Source: Amphibalanus amphitrite
Lineage: Eukaryota; Arthropoda; Thecostraca; Balanomorpha; Balanidae
DNA length: 64,000 nt
Assembly (NCBI RefSeq): GCF_019059575.1
Contig: NW_024882956.1
Location: 62,001 to 126,000 of the forward strand
Direction: 5' to 3'
The stretch's first letter is position 1, and every line of letters starts with the position of its first letter. The position numbers and the translations under genes were made by a program. Under the pieces are notes generated by a model. That model was not told the origin of the DNA, searched no databases, and worked only from the letters and a program-made list of their open reading frames with translations. This document shows, one piece after another, positions 54,503-63,012 of the stretch.

Positions 54503-54699
54503 CTGAAATGTGAAAAAGTCATTTATGTTGGGTTTCTGCCCGTTGGTCACATTTGTTGCCATACATTATTTGCACGTGTGCCAGACAAAACAAAAAGCAA
54601 ATGGAGTGAAACTAATAATTACAGGTTCTAAATAGGTTTAAATTCCACCCATACGACGTGCAAGAAATGATTTTTCTGAGAAAATATGAGTTTACTTAC

Positions 54700-54747
54700 G
54701 GTTTTTTTTCGGACGCGGTCCGACCGAGCTCCAATCGGCGCCGACAT
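54700..54747 (-). CDS. Possible first exon of the piggyBac transposase
   Basis: On the minus strand a donor ACC|GTAAGT lies at 54700. Upstream in the phase that fits exon 2 the text is CRRRLELGRTASEKKP, a basic N-terminus suitable for the family. The only nearby ATG (54747) is in a different frame and gives MSAPIGARSDRVRKKT, so a one-base change in the A run or elsewhere has probably broken the start. The exon is placed by splice signal and phase only. Confidence 0.45.
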
Positions 54748-54937
54748 CTTGCTGACAATGCCGAGATAGCGTCGCTTGTGAGGTTGCCATGCGCAAAATA
54801 GTACTGGGATCCTCCAGCTGGAAGATGCGTGAACGCGGGCGAAGTGGACCTTCCCAAAAGAGGAAGCACATTTGACCGACAAAAAATAATTAACTTTGTG
54901 GTCACATATGTGACCAACGGGCTCTAATGGGTTTTAA

Positions 54938-55405
54938 CGACGCAAGCTGTGTCCGCTCGTCTCAATGGTCTCCAAAGACTAAAACGGGATGGACCACAAT
55001 TCACAATGGTCAAAAAGGTCTGTCCTTGGAAGTGTGTGATATCGATTGCGGGTCGCCACCATCCAGTTTTCCTTGACGCCACTGGATCGGAGCCGGATCG
55101 ACAGACTGACACGTCTCACATTGCGCCAAAACGGCCTGCACCATTCCCCGTGTCACAGTTCGGCTGATATCGCGACGGGAAAAATACAGAGTACGTCTGA
55201 CTCCCGGGTGTCCGGCCTCAAGGTGTTTCGTCATGACTGATGTCAGAATCATATTCTTATCATTGGCATCACCGTCATTATTCACCGGCGCCATTTTTGC
55301 ATGTTCTTTGATTCCAGATACTGCTTCAGAGTCATCATCTGCTGCCACTAGGACTGGGCTGGTCACTCGGCTGGCCTCTTCACACACGGTTTGTCGGAAG
55401 GTCAT
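54938..55405 (-). pseudogene. Second gypsy element: integrase zinc domain and start of core (minus)
   Basis: The minus strand reads MTKHLEAGHPGVRRTLYFSR, then LAQCETCQSVDP, the HHCC zinc domain. Then a KLDGG-type strand, and after a frame slip WWRPAIDITHFQGQTFLTIV with the first catalytic Asp, then NCGPSRFSLWRPLRRADTAC up to the piggyBac TTAA. Upstream (55406-55650) no RT is left. This is a decayed copy. Confidence 0.8.
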
Positions 55406-55651
55406 CTCAGGCTAAAAAAAAAACGATATATACCGTTCGAAAGCTGGCGGTGAGCTGAATAAAAAAAAATGTAATTTTTATCAAAATCGATCGATGGCCT
55501 TTTTTGAAAATTGCGTTTTTGTAAAAACTTTATAATCTTTTATTCAACGGGCTGTCCCGGACATTCTTGAAAATATAAGCATGTATTTTTGAGTTCCAGT
55601 GAAAGCTGAACGCCAAAAGAACAATATTTAGCGAAACAATATTTCCAAATA

Positions 55652-56845
55652 TTAACCCGCGCCCGGCTGGGGGTCCTGGATTTCCACGCCCTGCTGGGGG
55701 GGGGTGTTTGTACACCCCCCCTTCTAACTCGGCTCCTGGGCCACGTAGCGATACGCGGAAGGCGGCGTTCGAAAGAGCGTCAAAAATAATGAGGAAATCA
55801 CTTCGGTCAATTTTTTGCTCAGGTCAAAGGTCAGGTCACCAGAGGTCATTGAAGGCAAAATTTCGCCGATTTCCAGGTCGAATGTCGAAAATTTCCAAGA
55901 AGCCAACGCATAACTCGAGAACCAAAAGAGCTACAGCGCCGCGGAAAAGCGCATTCGATAGCCCTTTTAACGCCCTTTCTGAGTAATTTTCTCAGATTTG
56001 ACCTAACGTCAACGGTTTTGCCTGCAGGGGGCAAAAACTGCAAAAATAGCCGATTTTTTCGAAAACAGTTTTTCTGCAATAACTTTTGACCCAAGCCTTG
56101 TACGAGCTTACTTTTACCGGCATCGTGTTCCTCTTGTCAAGACGCATCGAATGAACTATAACTTGACCTTGAAAGGTCAACTTGAAAATTTGACCTCAGG
56201 TCAAGGTCATGACCTGACCGGAAAGGGTCATGTTGCATATCAGTCGATCCGTATCGTCGAGCTGAACACATCTAAGGCGTTTTCATCGCTCTAGCATGCC
56301 TCTATCAAAAGTTATTTGCCAAAAACTGTTAGATACCATTCGTGACCTAAGATGACCTCAGGGCATAAACAGGGGTCACGGACACCATTTTCATGTTCAG
56401 TGTGTCTAAACTACTTGTAATTCAGTGTTTGGGAGTGTTTATAATGTCTTTCGTCCAAAAGAGGTGCATTTCAATTTTCTCCCATTGACTTATAATGGGG
56501 AGGTCTCAAAATTGACCTGACCTTAGGTCAACGATATCAAAATTCTGAGATATACATTTTGTACATGTCATTGCTCTTAGCAATCGCTGAAAGTTTCAAA
56601 GCATTCGGTCACTCGGTGTAGCTATGACAGACATTGAAACTTTTTATGAGGTGAGGTCACTTCAAGTGACCTGGTGACCTGACCTTGAATGACCTTGGTC
56701 TGAAATTTTCACAACATGTGTAGAATTGATGTATGATAAGGTGTACCAAAAACGGCGGCGCTCCGCGCCGCCGTTTTTGAGATATTCGCGAAAAACCACA
56801 AGGGGGGTGTTCAAACACCCCCCCCCCCAGCAGGGCGCGGGTTAA
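55652..56845. mobile_element. TTAA element, AGGTCA-rich family (CCCGCGCCCGGC subfamily)
   Basis: TTAA at 55652-55655 and 56842-56845 flanks 55656-56841. The left end is CCCGCGCCCGGCTGGGG and the right end is CAGCAGGGCGCGGG. G-run/C-run hairpins are at 55688-55728 and 56800-56828. AGGTCA clusters occur at 55819-55847, 56163-56220, 56343-56357, 56513-56530 and 56650-56695. The core CCATTGACTTATAATGG is at 56482-56498. The body is about 85-90% like the elements at 31116 and 44407. Confidence 0.92.
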
Positions 56846-58049
56846 TATGCGTCTCCCACAGCCGACAATAAGGCGCAATCACACAGCTCAGTGTCACGAT
56901 GGACCAAAATCAGTCAGGGGCCCGGGAACGATTTTCAAGTTGGGGGGGCGAGCCTAAAATGCCTGACATGATGCATATGAAGCAGTGGCGTAGTTAGGGG
57001 TCTAAGGGGACACGTACCCCCCCCCCCCACCCCCCACCCATCGGGTTGAAAGGGACCCTCGGGTCCGAGAGGACCTGCGGTGCCATTTGACCGCTGAGGG
57101 TTAACGATGGCCATATTTTGACTCAGAATGGCCTCATAGGTCTCGTTAGAGCACCTTATGGGCCCTAAATAACCACACTAAAATCTCAACAAGGGCCCCA
57201 CGCCGGCTTCTGAGGGAATCTTGCAGATTTTAAGGGCCCCTCGGTGGTCTCCAAAGGCCCGTTACTGGCCTCTGAGAGTTCTTACCGGCCTATGAGGGGC
57301 CAGTTCTAGGGGCATTTCCCGCCTGTGATGGTCACACACTTATTTTTCCGAGGGTCCCATAACGGCAACTGTGGGGGCCCTCATCGGCGCCTATGAGGGC
57401 CCACACCGGTGTCTCTGAGCGTTTCACACCCCCAACTCTGAGTGCCTATACAAGTGCCTTTTAAAGCCCTATATCGGCGGCTCTGAGGACCCAACAGTCA
57501 ACACCTGCGCATCTAAAGGCCACCCACTGGAAACTTTTGAGGGCCCCACACCGGTGACTCTGAGCCCTGAGGGCCCCACCGGCGTCTGACAGTACCATGC
57601 CGGTCTCTAAGGGGGAGCATTCATTCTGGCCAGGGTTCATAATGTCCAGGGTACGATATGCCCAGTGTCAAAATGGCCAGTGCCTTGAATGGGCCAGAGT
57701 TCATAATGTCCAGGGATTGCATGGTCCAAATGCGGCCAACTGGCTGCAGATAGGGTATATTCAAAGAGGCCAGGGTTCATAATGTCCAGGGCACGATGTG
57801 TCCAGTGTTCGAAATGGCCAGGGCTCATAATGTCCAGGACACGATGTGTCCAGTGTTCGAAATGGCCTGGGTTTATAATGTCCAGGGCACGATATGTGCA
57901 GTGTTCAAAATGGCCAGTGCCTTGAATGGGCCAGAGTGCATAATGTCCAGGGATTACATAGTCACTGATAGTGACGTCATTATGTAAAAAACACGGAACC
58001 AGCTCAATGCGAAGCAGTGCAGTGCCGAAGGCAATGCCTTAGGAGAGAT

Positions 58050-58168
58050 TACAGGCAATAGTAAATCAAATATTTTTAGGTTAAGTGGTTATGTATCTGG
58101 CTTCAGGCCTTCGGCCTGAAGCCAGATACATAACCATTTAACCTAAAAATATTTGATTTACTATTGCT
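58050..58168. repeat. Perfect or near-perfect palindrome of about 118 bp
   Basis: AGTAAATCAAATATTTTTAG at about 58061, then GGTTATGTATCTGGCTTCAG, recur inverted directly after a TTCGG-type turn at about 58111. The tip (CTTCAGGCCTTCGGCCTGAAG) resembles one at 8425-8447 inside another hAT element. Confidence 0.9.
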
Positions 58169-58226
58169 TGCAATCTATTCATGCGAGAAACTATTTCCTT
58201 ATCCCCGGTAGGCAAACATCATTACC

Positions 58227-58290
58227 TTAGGTTAGGTTAGGTTAGGTTAGGTTAGGTTAGGTTAGGTTAGGTTAGGTTAGGTTAGGTTAG
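58227..58290. repeat. (TTAGG)n array, about 12 units
   Basis: Uninterrupted TTAGG units of the arthropod telomere type sit between two hairpins inside the fold-back element. The interstitial position and the flanking hairpins argue against a chromosome end. Confidence 0.97.
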
Positions 58291-58430
58291 TATAATGATG
58301 AAAGAAAACCGAAGCCTCATAATCATGAATGTATTCTAAATTATGACCGAGAAGAAAGAGATAACAGTTTCAGGCATAATTTAGAATACATTTATTATTA
58401 TGAGGCTTCGGTTTTCTTTCATCATTATAC
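58291..58430. repeat. Hairpin between the two TTAGG arrays
   Basis: TATAATGATGAAAGAAAACC, then GAAGCCTCATAAT, pairs with its complement at about 58395-58430. The arms are about 55 bases and the loop about 28 bases. Confidence 0.92.
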
Positions 58431-58466
58431 TTATCATCATGAGCCTCAAACAAGCGCTTTCTCATA

Positions 58467-58538
58467 TTAGGTTAGGTTAGGTTAGGTTAGGTTAGGTTAG
58501 GTTAGGTTAGGTTAGGTTTGGTTGGGTTGGGTTGGGTT
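58467..58538. repeat. Second (TTAGG)n array grading into GGTTG
   Basis: About 10 units of TTAGG in the same orientation as the first array, followed by GGTTTGGTTGGGTTGGGTTG, a degenerate continuation. Confidence 0.95.
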
Positions 58539-59164
58539 GACTATGTAATCCCTGGACACTATGAACTCTGGCCCATTCAAGGCACTGGCCATTTTGAACA
58601 CTGGACACATCGTGCCCTGGACATTATGAACCCTGGCCATTTCGAACACTGGACACATCGTACCCTGGACATTATGAACCCTGGCCATTTCGAACACTGG
58701 ACACATCGTGCCCTGGACATTATGAACCCTGGCCTCTTTGAATTTACCCTATCTGCAGCCAGTTGGCCACATTTGGACCATGTAATCCCTGGTCAATGTG
58801 AACACGGGCCAATTCAAGGCACTGGCCATTTCGAGCACTGGACACATTGTGCCCTGGACATTATGAACCCTGGCCTAAATAATACGCACCCTCTCTAAGG
58901 ACCCCACAAGACTTCTTCTGCCGGCCTAAGGGCCCCGTGCCGGTCACTGAGAACCCCCTGTTGGTTTGTAGAGGGTTCGCGTCAGCAGCTCTAAAGACCC
59001 CACACCCGTCTGTAACGGCTCCACACCAGCGTCTATGACAGTGGTCGGCAGGTCATTCGGGGTCGTGCCCCCTTTTTGGGCGCCAGGCAGGGCCATTACC
59101 CCCACCTACCAGACCCCATTGCTGACACAACTAAGTTTACTGAAATTCCATACCGTCCTGGAAC

Positions 59165-59400
59165 TCTTTGGGTATTATAACGAGGCTTGAAATGATCTCA
59201 CGCATGTCAAAGTGTTTTTATTTTAGGCAAAATAAATATCTAAAACAGTAAAACAAGCTTTCGGCATTACGCCATCATCAAGTTGATGGCTAACTTGATG
59301 ATGGCGTAATGCCGAAAGCTTGTTTTACTGTTTTAGATATTTATTTTGCCTAAAATAAAAACACTTTGACATGCGTGAGATCATTTCAAGCCTCGTTATA
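59165..59400. repeat. Long perfect inverted repeat (arms about 113 bp)
   Basis: AACGAGGCTTGAAATGATCT at 59179 onward, through GGCATTACGCCATCATCAAG, is repeated inverted from about 59292 to 59396. Only about 7 bases (GATGGCT) lie between the arms. I found no mismatch by eye over most of the arm. Confidence 0.93.
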
Positions 59401-59833
59401 TTAATAATAATCATGTCATCCATCCTCGCCCACATAAAAATCTTTGGGTATTTGTGCATTTCCAATGCATCAAATTTAAAACATGACACTTCCTCCACAA
59501 AACATTTAATGCCTATATCCCAGTAGCGGCGGAACACCTTCAATTAAGGGGGAGGGGGGAGCACTGCCGACTTTTGGTCCCATTCTTTCCATGCAACGCC
59601 CATAGGGCTGGGCTAATGTTAAAATGCAAAAATCAAAGGGTGCACGGTGCCCCGGTGCCCTCCCCGTTCCGCCGCCTATGCTATATCCCATTTAACCCTT
59701 GTACGTATAGGGGCGGCGGGTGGTTTTTCGTTAAGAGCTCACGTAAAAGGCATTGGATCACGACCAAATTGTACCCTCGAGCCCATCATTTTTTTTTTTC
59801 ACCAGCCCGGAAAATATCATGACCTGAGACCTG

Positions 59834-60008
59834 TTTTACCGACAGAAAAATAACCGCCTGCCGGAATTTTTGCCTCAAGACCGCTTCAGATACGGAGCGT
59901 AAACGCGATGGGCTCGTAAGCGGATAGGGCTTTACCGTTTACGCTCCATATGTGAAACGATCTTTAGGCAAAAATTCCGGCAGGCGGCTATTTTTCTGTT
60001 GGTAAAGC
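59834..60008. repeat. Inverted repeat (arms about 65-70 bp)
   Basis: ACAGAAAAATAACCGCCTGC, then CGGAATTTTTGCCT, pairs with AGGCAAAAATTCCGGCAGGC at about 59965-59985. The inner parts (GGAGCGTAAAC and its complement) also pair, with mismatches between. Confidence 0.9.
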
Positions 60009-60602
60009 TGGCCTTTGGACCCATAATGACCGTTGGCTTATGAGCTTTTTCTGGAGATCATCTTGAGCCATAAAATCTTACTTCAAGAAGTTATAGCGGG
60101 TCCCGATTTTCTCGACACTTATCATTGCCCTCTTGAATGAGACGGAATGACCAAGGACCTTAAAAATGGGCAGCAGCGGCTTCCTATGGTCACGGGTAGC
60201 ACGCTCGTCTTTTTTATGCACAGCTCCATATCAGAGTCCGAGAGGCCGCGGGGGTCCGATGGACTCCTCCCCCTTACGTTAGCGGCTGTTGAAACGCCAA
60301 CAGACGGGCGACGGTTAAAAGTTGCAGCTGCTTTTGAACGACTGTACGGAGGGGTGAGATGGTGAGGCGAGCAGGTACGTGAAAATTGGTATCTAATCAA
60401 TGTGTGCTGTGCCTATGGCCTGGGCTAATCTTTGAACCCTGGGATGCAGTAGTCACGATGGCTCCATCACTGGAGCTACAAACTCTAAAAAGATAGGCTT
60501 TCTCAGAATCCCTCATTACCCCCACCGAAAGGGCTCCATTACCCCCAAAGGGGGCATGCCCCACCATTTGCCGACCCCTGGTCTATGAGATCCCAGAGCA
60601 AC

Positions 60603-61806
60603 GCCTGCACAGTGATGCAAATGGGGTTCACGAGTGGCCATAAATACCCAAAAGTCAAGTTTACCAAATCGAGTTAATTGCGATATGGCCGAGTAGACAA
60701 ATGTCTGGGGCATCTGAAATCACATGGTTTTCATGTTTTTGTCAAAACCGGCCTCGTGTATAATCGTCAGAAGTCGTGACATTTTCTAGGTCGTAAAATG
60801 ACGGTCAGACGCTCGCAAGTTCAAACGCCGCTGGTTTGCGTTCATTTCGTACAAATTGAAAAAAATATGCATGGGAATGATCCCCAAAGCCTTCTGCATC
60901 TAATGCCGGGTCACAAAATGCCGTATCTCATTCGTTTTGGCGGTAATCTGACTATTTATCATCATGTTGCAATCGCAGTTTTTTACTAAGAAAAAAATGC
61001 TTTCGTTTCACCTACAGCACTTAACACAGTGTGTGCCCGGTAGTCCACCATAACATAGCCTTCCCTAATCATTTCTGAGTCGCATCGTGAAAGAATTAAG
61101 GCGCTAGCACAGGGCTGACCGGCGCTACAGACTTACAGAGGTTTTTGTCCGGGCGGTCGGATGCCGCAGTGGGCGGGTGGGTGCCGCCGCGCGGCGTCCG
61201 GGCGGCGCGGCGGCGCGGCCGTCCGGGCCGCCCGCTGCGCCGCGGCACCCGACCGTGCCGGACAAAAACTTCTGTAGCGCCGGTCAGCCCTGTGCTAGCG
61301 CCTTAATTCTTTCACGATGTGACTCAGAAATGATTAGGGAATGCTATGATATGGTGCACTAACGGGCACACACTGTGTGAAGTGCTGTAGGTGAATTGAA
61401 AGCAAATATTTTTGGTAAAAGACTGCGGTTGCAACATGATTCCAAATGGCTAGCTCACCGCCAAACCAAAATAGATACGCCTTTTTATGACGTGGCATTA
61501 GAAGCAGCAGGTTTCGGGGATCATTTTCATGTATAATTTTTGCAGTTTGTATGACATGAACGCACGCTAGCGGCACTTGAATTTCAAGTACCTGACAGTC
61601 ATTTTACGACATCGAAAATGTCTCGACTTCTGGCAATCCTACACGAGGCCGCTTTTGACAAAAACATAAAAATCATACTTTTTCAGACACCCCAAACATT
61701 TGCCTGACTGACCATATTACGAGTTATTCGATTAAGTGAACTTGAATTTTGGGCCTTTTTCGTATTTATGGCCACTCGTGAACCCCATTTGCATCACTGT
61801 GGCCTG
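60603..61806. mobile_element. Fold-back element with CACAGTG ends and 5-bp TSD (Transib/RAG-type termini)
   Basis: The body is 60608-61801. GCCTG is duplicated at 60603-60607 and 61802-61806. Each end reads CACAGTGATGCAAATGGG inward and the match continues for about 40 bases without change. The arms are about 580 bases each, meeting in a CpG-rich centre at about 61175-61250. CACAGTG equals the consensus heptamer of V(D)J recombination signals. An AT-rich stretch ending in CC (ATAAATACC, 60640-60648) lies 25 bases behind it. A 5-bp GC-rich duplication plus a CACxxTG heptamer is the Transib/ProtoRAG pattern. No transposase is encoded. The empty site CAGGC is at 43855-43859. Confidence 0.85.
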
Positions 61807-62000
61807 TAAGGACCCTCACCGGCGCCTCTGAGAGAATCACACTAGCACCTCTGTGCGCCCGAACCGGCACCTGCATGGCGGCCCATACCAATGCCTCTAA
61901 AGGCCCCTTACCGGCGGCTCTGAGGGCCCTATACGCCGGTGATTCTGAGGGTGCTACCGATAACCAAATGCATCAGACAAGCCCTTAGTGTCGCTGAGCT

Positions 62001-63012
62001 TTAACCCGCGCACCGACGGGGGTCTGCGCCAACTTAGTACCGACGGGGGGGGGGCGGATGACCGCCCCCCCCCCTGAGATCTCGAGAACGAAGCAAGATA
62101 GCGACAAGCGGTAAACGGCATCGGATACGCACGGACAAGGTCTACAATTTTTACTAAGGTCATTTTCAGGTCAGGTCAAAGATGACGTCACAGGGGTCGA
62201 AAAAGTCAAAATGGCGGCGCTAGATATGGAGAGGGTTTTTCTCGAATAACTTTCGAAGTAGTCAAGATAGGAACAAACTAAGGGCATCATCGTGATCCTC
62301 TCGTCAATCCGCATCGAATGATATATATGTTGACTTCGAAAGGTCAAGGTCAAAGGTTGACCTCAGGTCACGTGACCTCGAGGTCATCATGTATATCATT
62401 CGATGCGTCTTGACGAGCTGAACACAATGAGACCATCCGCGTGGCTGTATCTTGTTCCTGTAAGGAGTTATTGGCAAAAAACCTTTGGTGACCTTTGATG
62501 ACGTCACATGACCTTACAGCTGCCCAACAGCAAAACAGACCTCAAGGTAGTGAAGGTTGATCGTATGTGAAGTCATGTATGGTATATGGGGCCATTCCGA
62601 CCCGTTTTAGTGGTAAAAACAGGGAGTTGATTTTTCCCCCATTGACTTATAATGGGGAGGTCGCGAAATTGACCTGACCTTAGGTCACCGACATCAAAAT
62701 TCCGAGATACACAAATTGTAGCTACTAATGACCTAATAACATCCTGCGACTTTCAAAGGCCTCCGACATCTACTGTAGCTCTGGCACGGTGACAAAGTTG
62801 CAAAAAAGTGACTTGAGGTTGGGTCATTCAAAGTGACCTGGTGACCTGACCTTAAAAGTTAGGAGGTTCAAACTTGCACACCATGTGTAAAATTGATGAG
62901 AGAATAGTCATACCAAATTTCGCGGCGCTACGCGCCGCGGTTTTCCCGCTATCCGCGAAAAACCTCAGGGGGGGCGGATATCCGCCCCCCCCCCCGTCGG
63001 TGCGCGGGTTAA
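62001..63012. mobile_element. TTAA element, AGGTCA-rich family (CCCGCGCACCGACGG subfamily)
   Basis: TTAA at 62001-62004 and 63009-63012 flanks 62005-63008. The left end CCCGCGCACCGACGGGGG is matched at the right by CCCGTCGGTGCGCGGG. G-run/C-run hairpins are at 62045-62073 and 62968-62996. An internal palindrome (CGCATCGAATGATAT at about 62308, complement at about 62393-62408) encloses a cluster of AGGTCA/TGACCT (62340-62383). The core CCATTGACTTATAATGG is at 62639-62655. The empty site is TTAA at 43662-43665 in the other hAT copy. Confidence 0.93.

Larger units (their letters stand above)
50006..54937 (-). mobile_element. piggyBac transposon in the gypsy integrase
   Basis: TTAA at 50006-50009 and 54934-54937 flanks 50010-54933. 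The left end is CCCATTAGTGCCC. The right end, inverted, is CCCATTAGAGCCC, with two extra A next to the TTAA. GTTGGTCACA-type subterminal text occurs near both ends (50150-50170 and 54895-54918). The host frame reads through exactly one TTAA when the element is removed. It contains a three-exon minus-strand transposase gene (50450-54750) and is itself broken by a hAT-type element at 52966-54494. Confidence 0.9.
57605..58900. mobile_element. Fold-back element with tandem-repeat arms and TTAGG core
   Basis: An 8-bp duplication CTCTAAGG (57605-57612 and 58893-58900) flanks 57613-58892. The arms (57613-57967 and 58540-58892) are inverted to each other, each built of about 48-base units around CATAATGTCCAGGGCACGAT and CCAGTGTTCGAAATGGCC. 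The outermost bases are GGGAGC and, inverted, AGGGTGC. The core holds two hairpins (58050-58168 and 58291-58430) and two TTAGG arrays. Tandem units in long inverted arms define fold-back (Galileo/FB-like) elements. No transposase is present. The empty site is CCTTAGAG at 44011-44018. Confidence 0.85.
59031..60588. mobile_element. hAT-type element, CAGTGGTCGGCA ends, with two long hairpins
   Basis: The body is 59039-60580 with the 8-bp duplication GTCTATGA at 59031-59038 and 60581-60588. The ends CAGTGGTCGGCA and the inverted CAGGGGTCGGCAAA are the classical animal hAT terminus. The empty site is TCATAGAC at 43874-43881. Inside lie a hairpin of about 110-base arms (59170-59400) and another of about 70-base arms (59834-60008). 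No transposase is readable. Confidence 0.93.

Noticed and set aside
58227-58538. TTAGG arrays as a chromosome end or true telomere
   Set aside because: They are interstitial, short, separated by a hairpin and enclosed in an element with an 8-bp TSD.
61177-61362. Short GC-rich frame at the centre of the CACAGTG element as a captured gene
   Set aside because: It lies across the palindrome centre; the sequence is CpG-rich inverted repeat without coding signals.
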